Shown here piece after piece: positions 9,135-19,348 of a stretch of DNA of 64,000 bases. The stretch is from Marinomonas aquiplantarum. GTDB taxonomy: Bacteria > Pseudomonadota > Gammaproteobacteria > Pseudomonadales > Marinomonadaceae. The notes beneath the pieces are model-generated. The model was not told the DNA's origin. It saw only the letters and a program-made list of their open reading frames with translations, and did no database searches. The number at the start of each line of letters is the position of its first letter. The first letter of the stretch is position 1. The stretch lies in contig NZ_QNRF01000001.1 in assembly GCF_003314975.1 (NCBI RefSeq), positions 124,001 through 188,000 of the forward strand, in the 5' to 3' direction. The position numbers and the translations under genes were made by a program.

Positions 9135-11111
9135 TTAAACAATCTTAAATTGACTGAGCAATTCTTTTTGTCGAGATGCCAGAGTCGCTAAGCCTTCACT
9201 ATCACGAGCACTCTTATCCGCCCCAGACGCTGCTTCCTCAGACATGCTTGAAATCTCAATAACATTGTCACTGATCTCGTGGGCTACTGCTGATTGCTGT
9301 TCTGCTGCCGTGGCAATTTGCGTACTCAGATCCCGAATTTCTGCCATATTATTTTGCAGTTCAGATAAGGATGTCCCCACAGAACGCGCTTCGCCAACAC
9401 TAGATGTCGCACTTTGTCGGCTTTCTTCCATACTGCCAACAGCTTTTTTCACACCCTGTTGCAGCTGGGCAATCACGCTCTGAATTTCTTCTGTTGAACT
9501 GTGCGTGCGCGTCGCCAATGTTCGAACTTCATCGGCGACCACGGCAAAGCCTCGACCCTGCTCACCAGCACGCGCTGCTTCAATCGCTGCATTCAGTGCC
9601 AATAAGTTCGTTTGCTCAGCGATGTCTTGAATCACATCCAAAATACTATCAATGTTTTTAGAGTATTCGTTCAGCTGGTTAACCACACTGGTTGATTCTT
9701 CAATTTGCGCTAACAAATCTTCAATCTTCGCGATATTAGCGTCCATCTGGGTACGATTTTGGCCCGCTCTTTGATCAACCGATTGAATTTGATGCAAGAT
9801 AAATTCTGAGCTTTTCGCGACCTGCTCAACCGTTGATGCCATCTCAGACATAGATGACGCAACTTCTGTTGTACGCTCATTTTGCGAACTCATTAGACGT
9901 TTTGACTCGCCTGCGATCTGTACATTAGTGGTCGCTGACGCGGCGACTTCAGTGGATGATTGATCAATTTCAGCCATCACTTTTTGCAGTCTTTCAACCA
10001 AACCATTTACCCAACCTGACAATTCGCCAAATTCGTCTTTGGTTTTGACTTGGCTACGCTGAGTGAAATCTCCTTCTGAAATCAGTCCCAATACTCGCAT
10101 CACTTCTTTCAGAGGAGAACGAATGCTTCGACTTACCCAGACGGCCACTAAAATGGCGATCACAATAGACACCACAAACACCACAGAAATCACCAGACGA
10201 GATAAATTCGCCGCACTGCTGGCTTCTTGCTTCGCCACCGCGGCCATTTGATTGGCTTCTGCTAACAGCACTTGCACCGATTCATCCACTACCTTCATGC
10301 TGCCAGACAATTGCTTCGCCAATCGCTCTGACTCTTGTGTTAGACGAGTATTTTCAAAATACTTATTGATGACACCTTCGTCCGACTGCACACTGGTTTC
10401 TACTTCATCAATCAGTCCATTAATGCTGTCATCTTTGAGATAGGCTTGCTTCTCTCTGAGACTGCCAATCACGTTAACCATGTCATCGCGCAAACTTTGC
10501 ATACTGGTCAGATCACGCAAATCAAAATAGTCGTTAACAGACACTTGTAAACTTTGCGCTTGGCTCACCATATAGGAAGCAGCAAACTGAATTTCCGAGG
10601 TATCACCCCCTTCTTGTAAAAAAGCCAAATCTTCCGCGGTGAAGTTAATCGCGTCTTTTAAGTCTAATTTTTCATCTGGAATAGCCGCTTGTAGTTCCAA
10701 CATTCTTTTATGATTGGAAAAGGCCACATCCGTTAGCTGCATAAAAACGTCAACTTCTTGATCGATCTTCGTCAAGGCATCTTGCATCACAGGAGAGCCC
10801 TGCAAATCGTCCGCTAATTTGCTTGAAATCTCTTGATATTGTGTCTTCAAATTAGCAAATCGCTGCGATAGCACATCAAGAGACTCAGGTGACTTACTCA
10901 ATAAATACTGCAGTACAGTCGCATTGGACAGAGCAAGACCGTCCCTTAGGGAATTGCTGTTGGTCATGATATTCGACACTTTGCCGGTGACCACATTGAG
11001 TCGATCTTCTACTTTATTGGTACCATGAAGACCCGCTCCTGCGATGGTTAATAACAAAACCAACAACACGCCAAAGCCAAGTAAAATCCTCTGAATCACA
11101 GATAACGACAT
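9135..11111 (-). CDS. Membrane methyl-accepting chemotaxis protein
   Basis: 658 residues with classical transducer topology: a transmembrane helix near residues 8-27, a long helical periplasmic sensor (about 280 residues, four-helix-bundle or HBM-like), a second transmembrane helix near 305-328 ([15 protein letters not shown]), a HAMP domain, and the signalling hairpin with tip [20 protein letters not shown]. The start MSLSVIQR is chosen because GAGGG lies just before it. The ligand is unknown. No che genes are nearby. It differs from the 2.0 kb receptor, which has no membrane segment. Confidence 0.9.
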   Translation of the reverse strand: MSLSVIQRILLGFGVLLVLLLTIAGAGLHGTNKVEDRLNVVTGKVSNIMTNSNSLRDGLALSNATVLQYLLSKSPESLDVLSQRFANLKTQYQEISSKLADDLQGSPVMQDALTKIDQEVDVFMQLTDVAFSNHKRMLELQAAIPDEKLDLKDAINFTAEDLAFLQEGGDTSEIQFAASYMVSQAQSLQVSVNDYFDLRDLTSMQSLRDDMVNVIGSLREKQAYLKDDSINGLIDEVETSVQSDEGVINKYFENTRLTQESERLAKQLSGSMKVVDESVQVLLAEANQMAAVAKQEASSAANLSRLVISVVFVVSIVIAILVAVWVSRSIRSPLKEVMRVLGLISEGDFTQRSQVKTKDEFGELSGWVNGLVERLQKVMAEIDQSSTEVAASATTNVQIAGESKRLMSSQNERTTEVASSMSEMASTVEQVAKSSEFILHQIQSVDQRAGQNRTQMDANIAKIEDLLAQIEESTSVVNQLNEYSKNIDSILDVIQDIAEQTNLLALNAAIEAARAGEQGRGFAVVADEVRTLATRTHSSTEEIQSVIAQLQQGVKKAVGSMEESRQSATSSVGEARSVGTSLSELQNNMAEIRDLSTQIATAAEQQSAVAHEISDNVIEISSMSEEAASGADKSARDSEGLATLASRQKELLSQFKIV

Positions 11112-11345
11112 AAACGCCCTCTTTTCCATCTTTGTATATTTTGAATTCGCAAGCCAAGGCGAAAACATCATAATTTGACCATTTAATCAAAATAATAACA
11201 CTTTACTGACACGCTTTAATAATCCATATATGACCATTTGCGACTTTTTAATGAAAAAGCCCAATCTACGTCTTACATTTCCTTCGATCTAGCGATCTGT
11301 TAGATTTACTCTCTTTCAATGATTTAAGAACCTTGCGCAGCCATT

Positions 11346-12764
11346 ATGGACCTTCCTCTTTACGAAAAGATTGCTAACCAGATTGAGCAACAAATCCAAG
11401 AAGGTATTTTTTTGCCGGGCGTCAAAATTCCCTCTGTGCGTAAATCCAGTAAGCAGTTAGAGGTCAGTGTTGCAACCGTACTTCAAGCTTACAGTTTACT
11501 TGAGGACAGAGGCGTTATTAAAGCACGTCCTCAAAAAGGCTATTTCGTCCAAGAAAACAGCCTAAAACTTAATACAGAATTGCCGCTAAAGCCGGCCAAA
11601 CAAGAACAAAGCGTTCACGCTTTGCTGCACCGCCTGCTGCACGTTTCCCAAGACGAAAACATTGTTCAATTCGGGGCTGCCATTCCGAAAAGCCACTTTT
11701 TGCCCATTCGACAACTGCAACGTTCTGTCGGTCGCTTAATGCGTCTGGAACCAGAAATTTGTGCTGCTTACGAATTCACGCCTGGCTCACTGGCGCTAAG
11801 AAGGCAAATCGCCATTCGTATGTTAGACAGCGGCTGTCAGCTGCAACCCAGTGATATTACCATCACATTAGGTTGCCAGAACGCTCTTATGCTTGCTTTG
11901 CAAGCCGTCACCAAAGCCGGTGACACTATTGCAATAGAGAGTCCGGCGTACCATGGTGTGTTGCAAGCCATAGAAGTGCTGAAACTAAACGCAGTTGAAA
12001 TTAATTGCTCTACCGTCACTGGTCTTGATCTCGACCAATTAGAAATGGCCAATCAACAGCATGATATTAAAGCTTGTATTGTGACCCCTAATAATCAGAA
12101 CCCAACCGGGGCGACTTTAAACCATCAAGCACGCCAACGTTTGATCAAACAATCCAATGATCATGATTTCATGATCATTGAAGACGATGTGTACGGGGAA
12201 TTAAGTTACCAAGATAAACGTGAACGAGCGTTAAAAGCCGACGATGTTTATAATCGGGTCATCTACACCAGCTCTTTTTCAAAAAGCATTGCCCCAGGCT
12301 TTCGAATTGGTTGGATTATCGGCGGCCGCTTTCAAGCCCCTATTGAACACCTCGCCTACGTGCAATCTTTGGCCATCCCCACCCTAACCCAAACAGCCAT
12401 TGCGAACTTTTTAGAAAATGGCGCTTACGATCGTCACCTACGGAAAACCCGAGCCACGTATCAAGAAAATTTAATGCGCTGTCAGGAACAGATAAAAGCG
12501 CATTTCCCCGAGGGCACTCAGACATCTAACCCGAAAGGTGGGTTTCTGTTGTGGGTCCGTCTGCCTACTAGCATTGATACTATGCAACTGCACGCTCAGG
12601 CACTTGAAAAGAACATTGGCATACTTCCTGGATTGGCCTTCAGCCTTCACCATCAATTCAGTCACCACTTTCGCCTAAATTACGCCCTAAATTGGGACTA
12701 CAACACAGATATTGCACTAAAAGAGTTAGGACAGCTTTGCCATCAACAAGTTAGCAAAAACTAA
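11346..12764 (+). CDS. MocR-type regulator: GntR helix-turn-helix fused to aminotransferase fold
   Basis: 472 residues. An N-terminal GntR-type winged helix (about residues 1-70, KIPSVRKSSKQLEVSVATVLQAY) is joined to a class I aminotransferase domain that keeps the PLP lysine motif SSFSKSIAPGFRIGW. MocR proteins usually regulate vitamin B6, GABA or amino-acid genes through PLP-dependent conformational change; others are true aminotransferases. The target is not evident. The upstream neighbour is divergent and the intergenic region is 234 bp. Confidence 0.85.
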   Translation: MDLPLYEKIANQIEQQIQEGIFLPGVKIPSVRKSSKQLEVSVATVLQAYSLLEDRGVIKARPQKGYFVQENSLKLNTELPLKPAKQEQSVHALLHRLLHVSQDENIVQFGAAIPKSHFLPIRQLQRSVGRLMRLEPEICAAYEFTPGSLALRRQIAIRMLDSGCQLQPSDITITLGCQNALMLALQAVTKAGDTIAIESPAYHGVLQAIEVLKLNAVEINCSTVTGLDLDQLEMANQQHDIKACIVTPNNQNPTGATLNHQARQRLIKQSNDHDFMIIEDDVYGELSYQDKRERALKADDVYNRVIYTSSFSKSIAPGFRIGWIIGGRFQAPIEHLAYVQSLAIPTLTQTAIANFLENGAYDRHLRKTRATYQENLMRCQEQIKAHFPEGTQTSNPKGGFLLWVRLPTSIDTMQLHAQALEKNIGILPGLAFSLHHQFSHHFRLNYALNWDYNTDIALKELGQLCHQQVSKN

Positions 12765-12971
12765 GTTCATATCCGCAAATAAATAGGGTAGCATCGAGTT
12801 AAACGCCTCAAGCAAACTGTATATAAGTAGAAGTTATGAATTTGATTCAACGCATCTTAAAATCCATCTGTACAGGCAGAACAAAAAGCGTACAATTCGC
12901 ATTCTTTTTTAAACACTCAGCCATTTTGGCCGATAACTTGACTATATAAATTAAAAGCTGGCTTTTTTGTG

Positions 12972-13382
12972 ATGGAATTTGTAGCACATCCGAGAGACCT
13001 TCCATTAGAGATCACCCTAATTGAAGATCAGCCGTTTCCTTCTATTTGTGAGAATAGAGATGGCTTTGTCGGTATAACCTACCTGAGCGTAAACCCGTTT
13101 AACGATGGCTGCTCTGTAGAAATAACATTGGAAGAAATCGACCCAAACTTCTGTGTCTCTGGGCGCATAGCTTGGTGCAATAAAGAAAGCGAAGGCTATT
13201 TAATTGCAATCGAATTCCCGACCAAAGAAGAGTGTTATTGTGTGCGTATGATAGAGCAACTTTCGCAAATCGAGCATTATCGACGCCAAGCGAAAAGCCA
13301 AGGTCGACGCTTAAACTATAACGAAGCCGCGGCCGAATGGATCCAGAAATTTGCCGCCAGTTTTCCCGCATTTACCGCCTAA
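12972..13382 (+). CDS. PilZ-like domain protein (degenerate c-di-GMP site)
   Basis: 136 residues. The first ~95 residues look like a PilZ barrel and the last ~45 form a charged helix ending in AAAEWIQKFAASFP, a tail I associate with small gammaproteobacterial PilZ proteins. The canonical RxxxR and D/NxSxxG motifs that bind c-di-GMP are not intact: only HPRD near the N-terminus and YLSVNPF in the second position. It may therefore act as a PilZ adaptor rather than a c-di-GMP receptor. Start could be GTG 12969 or ATG 12972; no clear ribosome-binding site is seen. It lies 23 bp before the DUF501 gene. Confidence 0.55.
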   Translation: MEFVAHPRDLPLEITLIEDQPFPSICENRDGFVGITYLSVNPFNDGCSVEITLEEIDPNFCVSGRIAWCNKESEGYLIAIEFPTKEECYCVRMIEQLSQIEHYRRQAKSQGRRLNYNEAAAEWIQKFAASFPAFTA

Positions 13383-13405
13383 CCTAAGCCAATACGAATC
13401 ACATT

Positions 13406-13921
13406 ATGACAGCAACACTTTCTCAAGCGGATATTGACATTATCACAGCTCAGCTTGGCCGTACGCCAAGTGGTATAAACGCAATCGCTCACTCGTCTCC
13501 TAATGGCACACCACAAGTGCTTGAAATGGAAACATGGGTATTCGATCAACCTTTCCCTACCTTATATTGGCTTTCAAGCAAAGCCATCGATAAAGCTCTG
13601 GCGAAAATTGAAAGTCAAGGCGTTGTAAAACAGCTAGAGCAAAGAATCAAAGAAGATGAGGCATTGCGAGAAGCTCATCATGCCTCTCATCAAGACTATG
13701 TGACTCGACGTTGGCAAGTCATGAGCGACGAGCATAAAGCCATTATTGAAGAGAAAGGCTTTAAGCCTTTGTTTGATAAATTAGGCATAGGTGGCATTGC
13801 TAACTGGGATCAAGTACGTTGTCTACACATGCATTACGCCCATCATTTAGTGGGTGATAATGTGATTGGCCGCATTATTGACGAAGAGTATAACATTCGC
13901 CAAATTGCTGATGCCGAGTAA
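13406..13921 (+). CDS. DUF501 family protein
   Basis: 171 residues. The segment RCLHMHYAHHLVGDNVIG near the C-terminus, and GRTPSGINAIAH near the N-terminus, match the DUF501 family as I know it. The family has no assigned biochemical function; the Cys-His-His cluster in the motif could bind a metal or act catalytically. The 23-bp spacing to the PilZ-like gene suggests co-transcription. It ends in a strong terminator. Confidence 0.8.
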   Translation: MTATLSQADIDIITAQLGRTPSGINAIAHSSPNGTPQVLEMETWVFDQPFPTLYWLSSKAIDKALAKIESQGVVKQLEQRIKEDEALREAHHASHQDYVTRRWQVMSDEHKAIIEEKGFKPLFDKLGIGGIANWDQVRCLHMHYAHHLVGDNVIGRIIDEEYNIRQIADAE

Positions 13922-13942
13922 ATTTAAAGCTGACAGTCGAAC

Positions 13943-13983
13943 AAAAAAATGGCTTTGCAGGGGAACTGCAAAGCCATTTTTTA
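13943..13983. terminator. Bidirectional terminator
   Basis: A 16-bp perfect stem (AAAAATGGCTTTGCAG and its complement) with a 5-nt loop lies between two convergent genes; A- and T-runs allow termination both ways. Confidence 0.9.
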
Positions 13984-14005
13984 TGCTCTAAGTAACGCTG
14001 GAGAT

Positions 14006-14302
14006 CTACTTTGCCGCAGCCGCTTCTAGCTTGGCTTTCAGCTCATCCGCTGTTTTCACACTTGGCAAAATCGCTCGAATACGGTTAAACGCATTTTGTG
14101 CTACTTCAGCACGCTGAGCATAAGTGGTCAATGCGCCACCAGTCCAACCCGCTAACTTAACCATTTCATTTTTAAAATTATTACCAGCAACGCCATGCCC
14201 GCCCAGCGCCATTAAGGCATCTTCTATTTGTAAATAGCTAGGACGTTCGCCACCGAACTTCATAAAATCATCTTGTTGCACTTCGGCAAACTGTTTTGAC
14301 AT
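14006..14302 (-). CDS. Small conserved-looking protein of unknown function
   Basis: 98 residues that I do not recognise. The N-terminal third has a Gly-rich patch (ALMALGGHGVAGNN); the rest is predicted helical, with an Ala/Lys-rich C-terminus (TADELKAKLEAAAAK). No signal peptide, membrane segment or cysteine is seen. AAAGG lies upstream of the ATG, and it has a strong shared terminator, so it is probably a real gene. It could be a nucleoid- or granule-associated small protein, but nothing proves this. Confidence 0.65.
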   Translation of the reverse strand: MSKQFAEVQQDDFMKFGGERPSYLQIEDALMALGGHGVAGNNFKNEMVKLAGWTGGALTTYAQRAEVAQNAFNRIRAILPSVKTADELKAKLEAAAAK

Positions 14303-14397
14303 CGCAAAAAACCTTTTCTAAAACTTATGATACCTTTAAGTTAGCCACAATTATGACGAGGCACAAGGGCACACTTGTAGAAAAACGTAAACACACA

Positions 14398-15882
14398 TTA
14401 AGTGTTTGTACGAACTCGGTTCACCGCCTTTTGCCAGCCCTCATACAAGGTATCGCCTGAGGCTTTATCCATTTCAGGCTGGAAAGTATTATCCGCTTCC
14501 CATAACTGACTGATGTCCTCCAAAGACGAATAAATCCCCACTTTCATACCCGCTAAAAACGCCACACCCAACGCTGTGGTTTCCGTGACGCAAGGGCGTT
14601 CTACCGTGACGTCTAACAGATCACTTAAAAACTGCACCATAATGTCGTTGACCACCATACCGCCATCCACTCTCAGGGAACGAAAGTTGGCTCCGTCTTG
14701 CGCCATCGCATCCACCAGGTCCCGTGTTTGATAACACACGGAGCGCAACCCCGCGCTGACAATATCCTCAACACTGGTGTCACGCGTTAAACCTATCATG
14801 GCACCACGGGCATCAGGGTCCCAGTAAGGCGCACCCAAACCAGTAAAGGCGGGGACCAGATAAACCGAATCGTCATTCAACGCTTTTTGCGCCAAGCTTT
14901 GCGTTTCTTTGGCATCACTGAACAGTTTTAGACCATCTCGTAACCACTGGATCGCCGCACCAGCGACAAAAATGCTGCCCTCTAATGCGTACGTTACCTT
15001 GCCGTTAAGACGATAGCCGACTGTCGTCAGTAGCTTATGCTCAGATTTTAGTGCCTTATCCCCCGTATTGAGAATCATAAAGCAGCCTGTTCCATAGGTG
15101 CTTTTTACCATACCTGGGGTAAAACACGCCTGACCCACTAACGCTGCCTGTTGATCCCCAGCGATACCATTTACTGGAATGCTGGCACCCAACCATTGAG
15201 GATCTATGTCACCAAAATCGGCACTGCAATCCATCACTTCAGGAAAAATCACGTCCTCAATGCCAAATAATTCAATCAACTCTTGATCCCATGCTTGCTG
15301 ATGAATATTGAACGCCATTGTCCGAGCAGCATTGGTTGCATCCGTCTTATGGGATTTACCTTTCGTCAGATGCCAAAGCAAATAACTGTCGACCGTACCA
15401 AAGGCTAATTGGCCAGCCTTAGCTTTTTGTTTCGCTCCTTCTACATTTTCCAATACCCAACGTATCTTGGTGGCGGAAAAATAGGGATCAATCAACAAGC
15501 CTGTTTTTTCTTGAACCTTCTCTGCCCACCCCTGATCAACCAAGGACTGACAATAAACACTGGTGCGTCGATCCTGCCAAACAATGGCATTGTAAACAGG
15601 TTTGCCTGTCGTTATGTCCCAAAGAATGGTGGTTTCCCTTTGATTGGTGATACCAACACTGGCTATCTCTTGTGCAGCGATGCCTGTATCCTTAAGCACA
15701 GATTGACAGACCGCCAAGGTTGAAGACCAAATGGCCTCTGGATCATGCTCTACCCAACCATCATTGGGAAAGATCTGAGGAAATTCTTGCTGAGACTGAC
15801 CAATGCGATTGGCTTTTTCATCAAATACAATAGCGCGTGAACTGGTAGTACCTTGGTCGATTGCAAGAATATAATGGGTCAT
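14398..15882 (-). CDS. glpK: Glycerol kinase
   Basis: 494 residues of the FGGY kinase family. The N-terminal [10 protein letters not shown] phosphate-binding loop, [10 protein letters not shown], the adenosine-site motif [14 protein letters not shown] and the family length all fit. It makes sn-glycerol-3-phosphate from glycerol and ATP. It is divergent from glpR, and a GlpR-type palindrome lies in the shared control region. The glycerol facilitator gene glpF, often adjacent, is not in the window. Confidence 0.95.
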   Translation of the reverse strand: MTHYILAIDQGTTSSRAIVFDEKANRIGQSQQEFPQIFPNDGWVEHDPEAIWSSTLAVCQSVLKDTGIAAQEIASVGITNQRETTILWDITTGKPVYNAIVWQDRRTSVYCQSLVDQGWAEKVQEKTGLLIDPYFSATKIRWVLENVEGAKQKAKAGQLAFGTVDSYLLWHLTKGKSHKTDATNAARTMAFNIHQQAWDQELIELFGIEDVIFPEVMDCSADFGDIDPQWLGASIPVNGIAGDQQAALVGQACFTPGMVKSTYGTGCFMILNTGDKALKSEHKLLTTVGYRLNGKVTYALEGSIFVAGAAIQWLRDGLKLFSDAKETQSLAQKALNDDSVYLVPAFTGLGAPYWDPDARGAMIGLTRDTSVEDIVSAGLRSVCYQTRDLVDAMAQDGANFRSLRVDGGMVVNDIMVQFLSDLLDVTVERPCVTETTALGVAFLAGMKVGIYSSLEDISQLWEADNTFQPEMDKASGDTLYEGWQKAVNRVRTNT

Positions 15883-15953
15883 GGCAGATTCTCTTTGAGA
15901 TATCGGTCACTTTCGATAAGCGACTTAATTGTTGTTTTGTTTTTTGAACATGA

Positions 15954-15971
15954 ATATTCAAATTCGAATAT
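15954..15971. promoter_or_regulatory. Probable GlpR operator between glpK and glpR
   Basis: The palindrome ATATTCAAATTCGAATAT matches the half-site pattern of the GlpR operator (TTCG-spacer-CGAA type). It lies 72 bp before glpK and 66 bp before glpR, so it can control both. Confidence 0.6.
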
Positions 15972-16036
15972 TCTATATTAAAAACCAATGGGGACTCCTT
16001 TAGCAAGAGTAACCTGTGAGAGGAGAAGAAAACGGT

Positions 16037-16810
16037 ATGGGGCAGCTTTCTCGCCAAGACAAGATCGTCGCGTTAGTAAAAGACAAAGGCTACGCATCCA
16101 TTGATGAACTGGCCACGCAATTTTCCGTCACACCACAGACCATTCGACGTGACATCAACGAACTGGCAAAAGCAGGTCAAGTACGTCGTCACCACGGCGG
16201 CGCCAGTTACGATTCCAGTACCACCAACGTCGCCTATGCCACACGACAAATTTTACAACTGGGCGCAAAAGAACAAATCGCCAAACGCATCGCTGCTGAA
16301 ATCCCAAATAATGCTTCCTTGTTTATCAACATAGGCACCACGACGGAGACAGTCGCCCGAGCGCTGCTCAACCATCACGGCCTACAAGTGATTACCAACA
16401 ACCTTAATGTTGCCACCATTCTCAGTGGCAAAGAAGACTTCAACGTCATCATTGCTGGCGGTACCGTCCGATCCCGCGATGGTGGCGTTATGGGTGAAGC
16501 AACCATCGATTTCATCAATCAATTTCGCGTTGACTTTGGCATAGTCGGCATCAGTGGAATTGATCCACATGATGGCTCTCTACTCGACTATGACTATCAA
16601 GAAGTACGAGTAGCACAAAGTATCATTTCCAATTCAAGAAATGTCTTCTTAGCCGCTGACAGCGAAAAGTTTGGTCGGAATGCGGTAGTGAGATTAGGCA
16701 ATATCACTCAAGTAGATCGCCTCTTTACCGATGAGCAACCACCGAAAGCCATTAGTAAACTCATGAAAGAACATAAGGTTCAACTCGAACTTTGCAAGCC
16801 AAAACACTAA
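16037..16810 (+). CDS. glpR: Glycerol-3-phosphate regulon repressor, DeoR family
   Basis: 257 residues. The N-terminal DeoR-type winged helix (about residues 1-57; [25 protein letters not shown]) is followed by the sugar-phosphate isomerase-like effector domain ([25 protein letters not shown]). GlpR is released from DNA by glycerol-3-phosphate. The start ATG at 16037 is chosen over an upstream GTG because an AGGAG lies 11 nt before it and the family begins near there. It lies between glpK and glpD, the genes it should repress; operators are seen in both control regions. Confidence 0.92.
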   Translation: MGQLSRQDKIVALVKDKGYASIDELATQFSVTPQTIRRDINELAKAGQVRRHHGGASYDSSTTNVAYATRQILQLGAKEQIAKRIAAEIPNNASLFINIGTTTETVARALLNHHGLQVITNNLNVATILSGKEDFNVIIAGGTVRSRDGGVMGEATIDFINQFRVDFGIVGISGIDPHDGSLLDYDYQEVRVAQSIISNSRNVFLAADSEKFGRNAVVRLGNITQVDRLFTDEQPPKAISKLMKEHKVQLELCKPKH

Positions 16811-16934
16811 TTTCATTCTCCCTTCACTCTTTTTGAATCATTAGTTTTATGAGTGACCATGCTTTATATGGTCACTAAATCTTCACATTATCAGGCTTGC
16901 TATTCCCTCTACCTAGGTTTAGTATCGAAACTAA

Positions 16935-16952
16935 ATGTTCGTTTTCGAACAT
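16935..16952. promoter_or_regulatory. GlpR operator upstream of glpD
   Basis: ATGTTCG-TTTT-CGAACAT is a perfect palindrome that matches the known GlpR operator consensus closely. It ends 27 bp before the glpD start, a position suited to repression. Confidence 0.8.
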
Positions 16953-16979
16953 AATCTATTTTCGATTATGAGGCTAAGC

Positions 16980-18464
16980 ATGACTCAAACACATTTTGAT
17001 CTCTTCGTAGTAGGCGGTGGCATTAACGGTACTGGCATTGCGGCAGACGCTGCTGGACGAGGCTTATCCGTCGGCCTATGTGAAATGGGCGATCTGGCCC
17101 ACGCCACATCATCATCAAGCAGCAAGCTGATTCATGGTGGATTGCGCTACCTAGAACATTATGAGTTCCGTCTGGTAAAAGAAGCCCTGAACGAGCGTGA
17201 AGTATTACTAAAAGTCGCCCCTCATCTAGTTACCCCGATGCGCTTCCAAATGCCTCACCGCCCTCACTTACGTCCAGCTTGGCTGATACGCATTGGCATG
17301 TTTCTTTATGACACATTGGGCAAGCGTGAAACCTTACCAGGCTCAAAGCGCGTCAAATACGGCACCGACAGCCCTCTGAAAGAGGATATCAAACAAGGCT
17401 TTGAGTACTCGGATTGCTGGGTAGACGACGCGAGATTAGTGGTGACGAATGCAATCAGCGCACAACAACATGGTGCGTCTATTTTCGCTCGAACTCGTTG
17501 CTCTTCAGCGAAAAGAGTAGATGGCAAATGGCAAATTATTCTGACTGATGAAGCCACAAATGAAACGACTGAAGTCACTGCAAATGGCTTAGTCAACGCC
17601 GCTGGCCCTTGGGTTTCTTCCTTTATTGAAACCAAGGTAGAGCGCAAAGCACCTTACGGTATTCGCATGATCAAAGGCAGCCACATTGTCGTGCCTAAGC
17701 TTTATCAACATTCAAATGCCTTTATTATGCAAAACACAGACAAGCGTATTGTGTTTGCTATTCCTTACCGTGACGACTATACACTGCTTGGCACAACCGA
17801 TGTGGAATACAAGGGTGACCCGAATAAAGTCGCCATCTCGGAAGACGAAACCAATTACATCTTGCAAGTGGCTAACGATCATTTCAAACAAAGCCTAACA
17901 CCGAAAGATGTGGTGTGGAGCTACTCAGGTGTGCGTCCACTTTTAGAAGATGAATCTTCTGACCCTTCTGCCGTGACACGTGATTACACGTTACACCTTG
18001 ATGATGATTTAGGACCCCCTCTGCTTAGTATCTTTGGCGGCAAGATCACCACCTATCGTAAGCTGGCGTTATCAGCCATGAAAAAACTGGCTCCCTTCTA
18101 TCAGCAAATGGGAGAGGAATGGACACACAGCAAGCCACTTCCTGGTGGTGAATTGGGTATGTCACTGGACGCTTACGCTATGAAGCTTCAACAAGATTTC
18201 CCTTTCATTGGCGCGCATTTAGCACAACGCTTTGCCAACAGTTACGGCAGCCGTACTCAATTAATCTTAGGTAATTTGGATTCCGTGGCAGCGTTAGGAA
18301 AAGATTTCGGTAACGAGTTGCATCAAGCAGAAGTCGATTATCTGATCGAGCAAGAATGGGCTCGTAGCGCGGAAGACATTCTATGGCGCCGAACCAAACT
18401 CGGTTTGGAGTTCACAGATGACCAGGTCACTGCTCTAGAAGAGTACGTTCAATCTCGGCTTTAA
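16980..18464 (+). CDS. glpD: Aerobic glycerol-3-phosphate dehydrogenase
   Basis: 494 residues. The FAD-binding motif VVGGGINGTGIAADAAGRG lies at the N-terminus, followed by SSSSSKLIHGGLRYLE and a later SGVRPLL segment. This peripheral membrane flavoenzyme oxidises glycerol-3-phosphate to dihydroxyacetone phosphate and passes electrons to ubiquinone. The start at 16980 has GAGG 5 nt before it; an upstream in-frame ATG lies inside the GlpR operator and is rejected. It is transcribed with or just after glpR and has its own operator. Confidence 0.95.
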   Translation: MTQTHFDLFVVGGGINGTGIAADAAGRGLSVGLCEMGDLAHATSSSSSKLIHGGLRYLEHYEFRLVKEALNEREVLLKVAPHLVTPMRFQMPHRPHLRPAWLIRIGMFLYDTLGKRETLPGSKRVKYGTDSPLKEDIKQGFEYSDCWVDDARLVVTNAISAQQHGASIFARTRCSSAKRVDGKWQIILTDEATNETTEVTANGLVNAAGPWVSSFIETKVERKAPYGIRMIKGSHIVVPKLYQHSNAFIMQNTDKRIVFAIPYRDDYTLLGTTDVEYKGDPNKVAISEDETNYILQVANDHFKQSLTPKDVVWSYSGVRPLLEDESSDPSAVTRDYTLHLDDDLGPPLLSIFGGKITTYRKLALSAMKKLAPFYQQMGEEWTHSKPLPGGELGMSLDAYAMKLQQDFPFIGAHLAQRFANSYGSRTQLILGNLDSVAALGKDFGNELHQAEVDYLIEQEWARSAEDILWRRTKLGLEFTDDQVTALEEYVQSRL

Positions 18465-18487
18465 CCAGCCAGCTCTTCTGTACGTTT

Positions 18488-18522
18488 GCCCGCCTAGTCG
18501 ATTGTCTAGGCGGGCTTTTTTT
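18488..18522 (+). terminator. Terminator of glpD
   Basis: A 10-bp stem (GCCCGCCTAG/CTAGGCGGGC) with an 8-nt loop is followed by seven T. Confidence 0.9.
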
Positions 18523-18577
18523 GCTTTACTAACGACCTCCTAAACATTCTTTGACGCCAACAATGGAAGCTAGCCAC

Positions 18578-19348
18578 ATGGATCTCACGCTGTTCGATTT
18601 ACCAATTTGGATCTATTTGGCCTTGTTTGCTACGGCGTTTGTTGCTGGCGCCATTGACGCCATCGCAGGCGGTGGTGGTTTGATTACTGTTCCTGTATTA
18701 CTGGCCGCAGGCCTTTCTCCTGCACAAGCCCTCGCCACCAATAAACTACAAGGCTGCGCAGGCACTTTGTCCGCCTCCTACCACTTTATTAAAAAAGGTC
18801 AGGTAGATCTAAAACAAATGCTACCCGCCATCATAATGACGGCCATTGGCGCGATATTGGGCACCTTATTAGTGTCTTATCTCGACAGCAGTTTACTGCT
18901 CAAAGCCGTACCCATTATTTTGATCGCCGTCGCGGTTTTCTTTTTCTTCTTACCCAAAGTTCAGCCTTATCTAGCCAGCAAATTTTCCCTAAGTCATCTG
19001 CAATTTGCTGTCATCATTGGCACCAGCATTGGCTTTTACGACGGCTTAATTGGCCCAGGCACAGGCGCTTTTTTCTCTACTGCTTACCTTTGTCTAATGG
19101 GCTTAACACTAGTATCAGCGACAGCTCACACTAAAATTCTCAATGCCACCAGCAATGTGTCTTCTTTGCTGGTGTTTACCTTTAGCGGTCATATCATCTG
19201 GACACTGGGCATTGTAATGGGAGTGGGACAATGGCTAGGCGCACAAATTGGCTCGCGCCTGGTGATTACAAAAGGGACTAAATTAATCCGTCCTATGGTC
19301 ATTATTATGTGTTTAGCCATTTCCGTGAAACTGCTTATCGACCAGTAA
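18578..19348 (+). CDS. TauE/SafE (TSUP) family membrane transporter
   Basis: 256 residues with about eight hydrophobic segments. The paired motifs typical of the family are visible: AGAIDAIAGGGGLITVP in the first half and GFYDGLIGPGTGAFF in the second. TSUP proteins export sulfite, sulfoacetate or other small sulfur and organic anions. ATG 18578 is preferred because GGAAG lies 8 nt before it; TTG 18551 and ATG 18563 are alternatives. Its 3' end overlaps that of the convergent LysR gene by 14 bp with no terminator between them. Confidence 0.85.
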   Translation: MDLTLFDLPIWIYLALFATAFVAGAIDAIAGGGGLITVPVLLAAGLSPAQALATNKLQGCAGTLSASYHFIKKGQVDLKQMLPAIIMTAIGAILGTLLVSYLDSSLLLKAVPIILIAVAVFFFFLPKVQPYLASKFSLSHLQFAVIIGTSIGFYDGLIGPGTGAFFSTAYLCLMGLTLVSATAHTKILNATSNVSSLLVFTFSGHIIWTLGIVMGVGQWLGAQIGSRLVITKGTKLIRPMVIIMCLAISVKLLIDQ

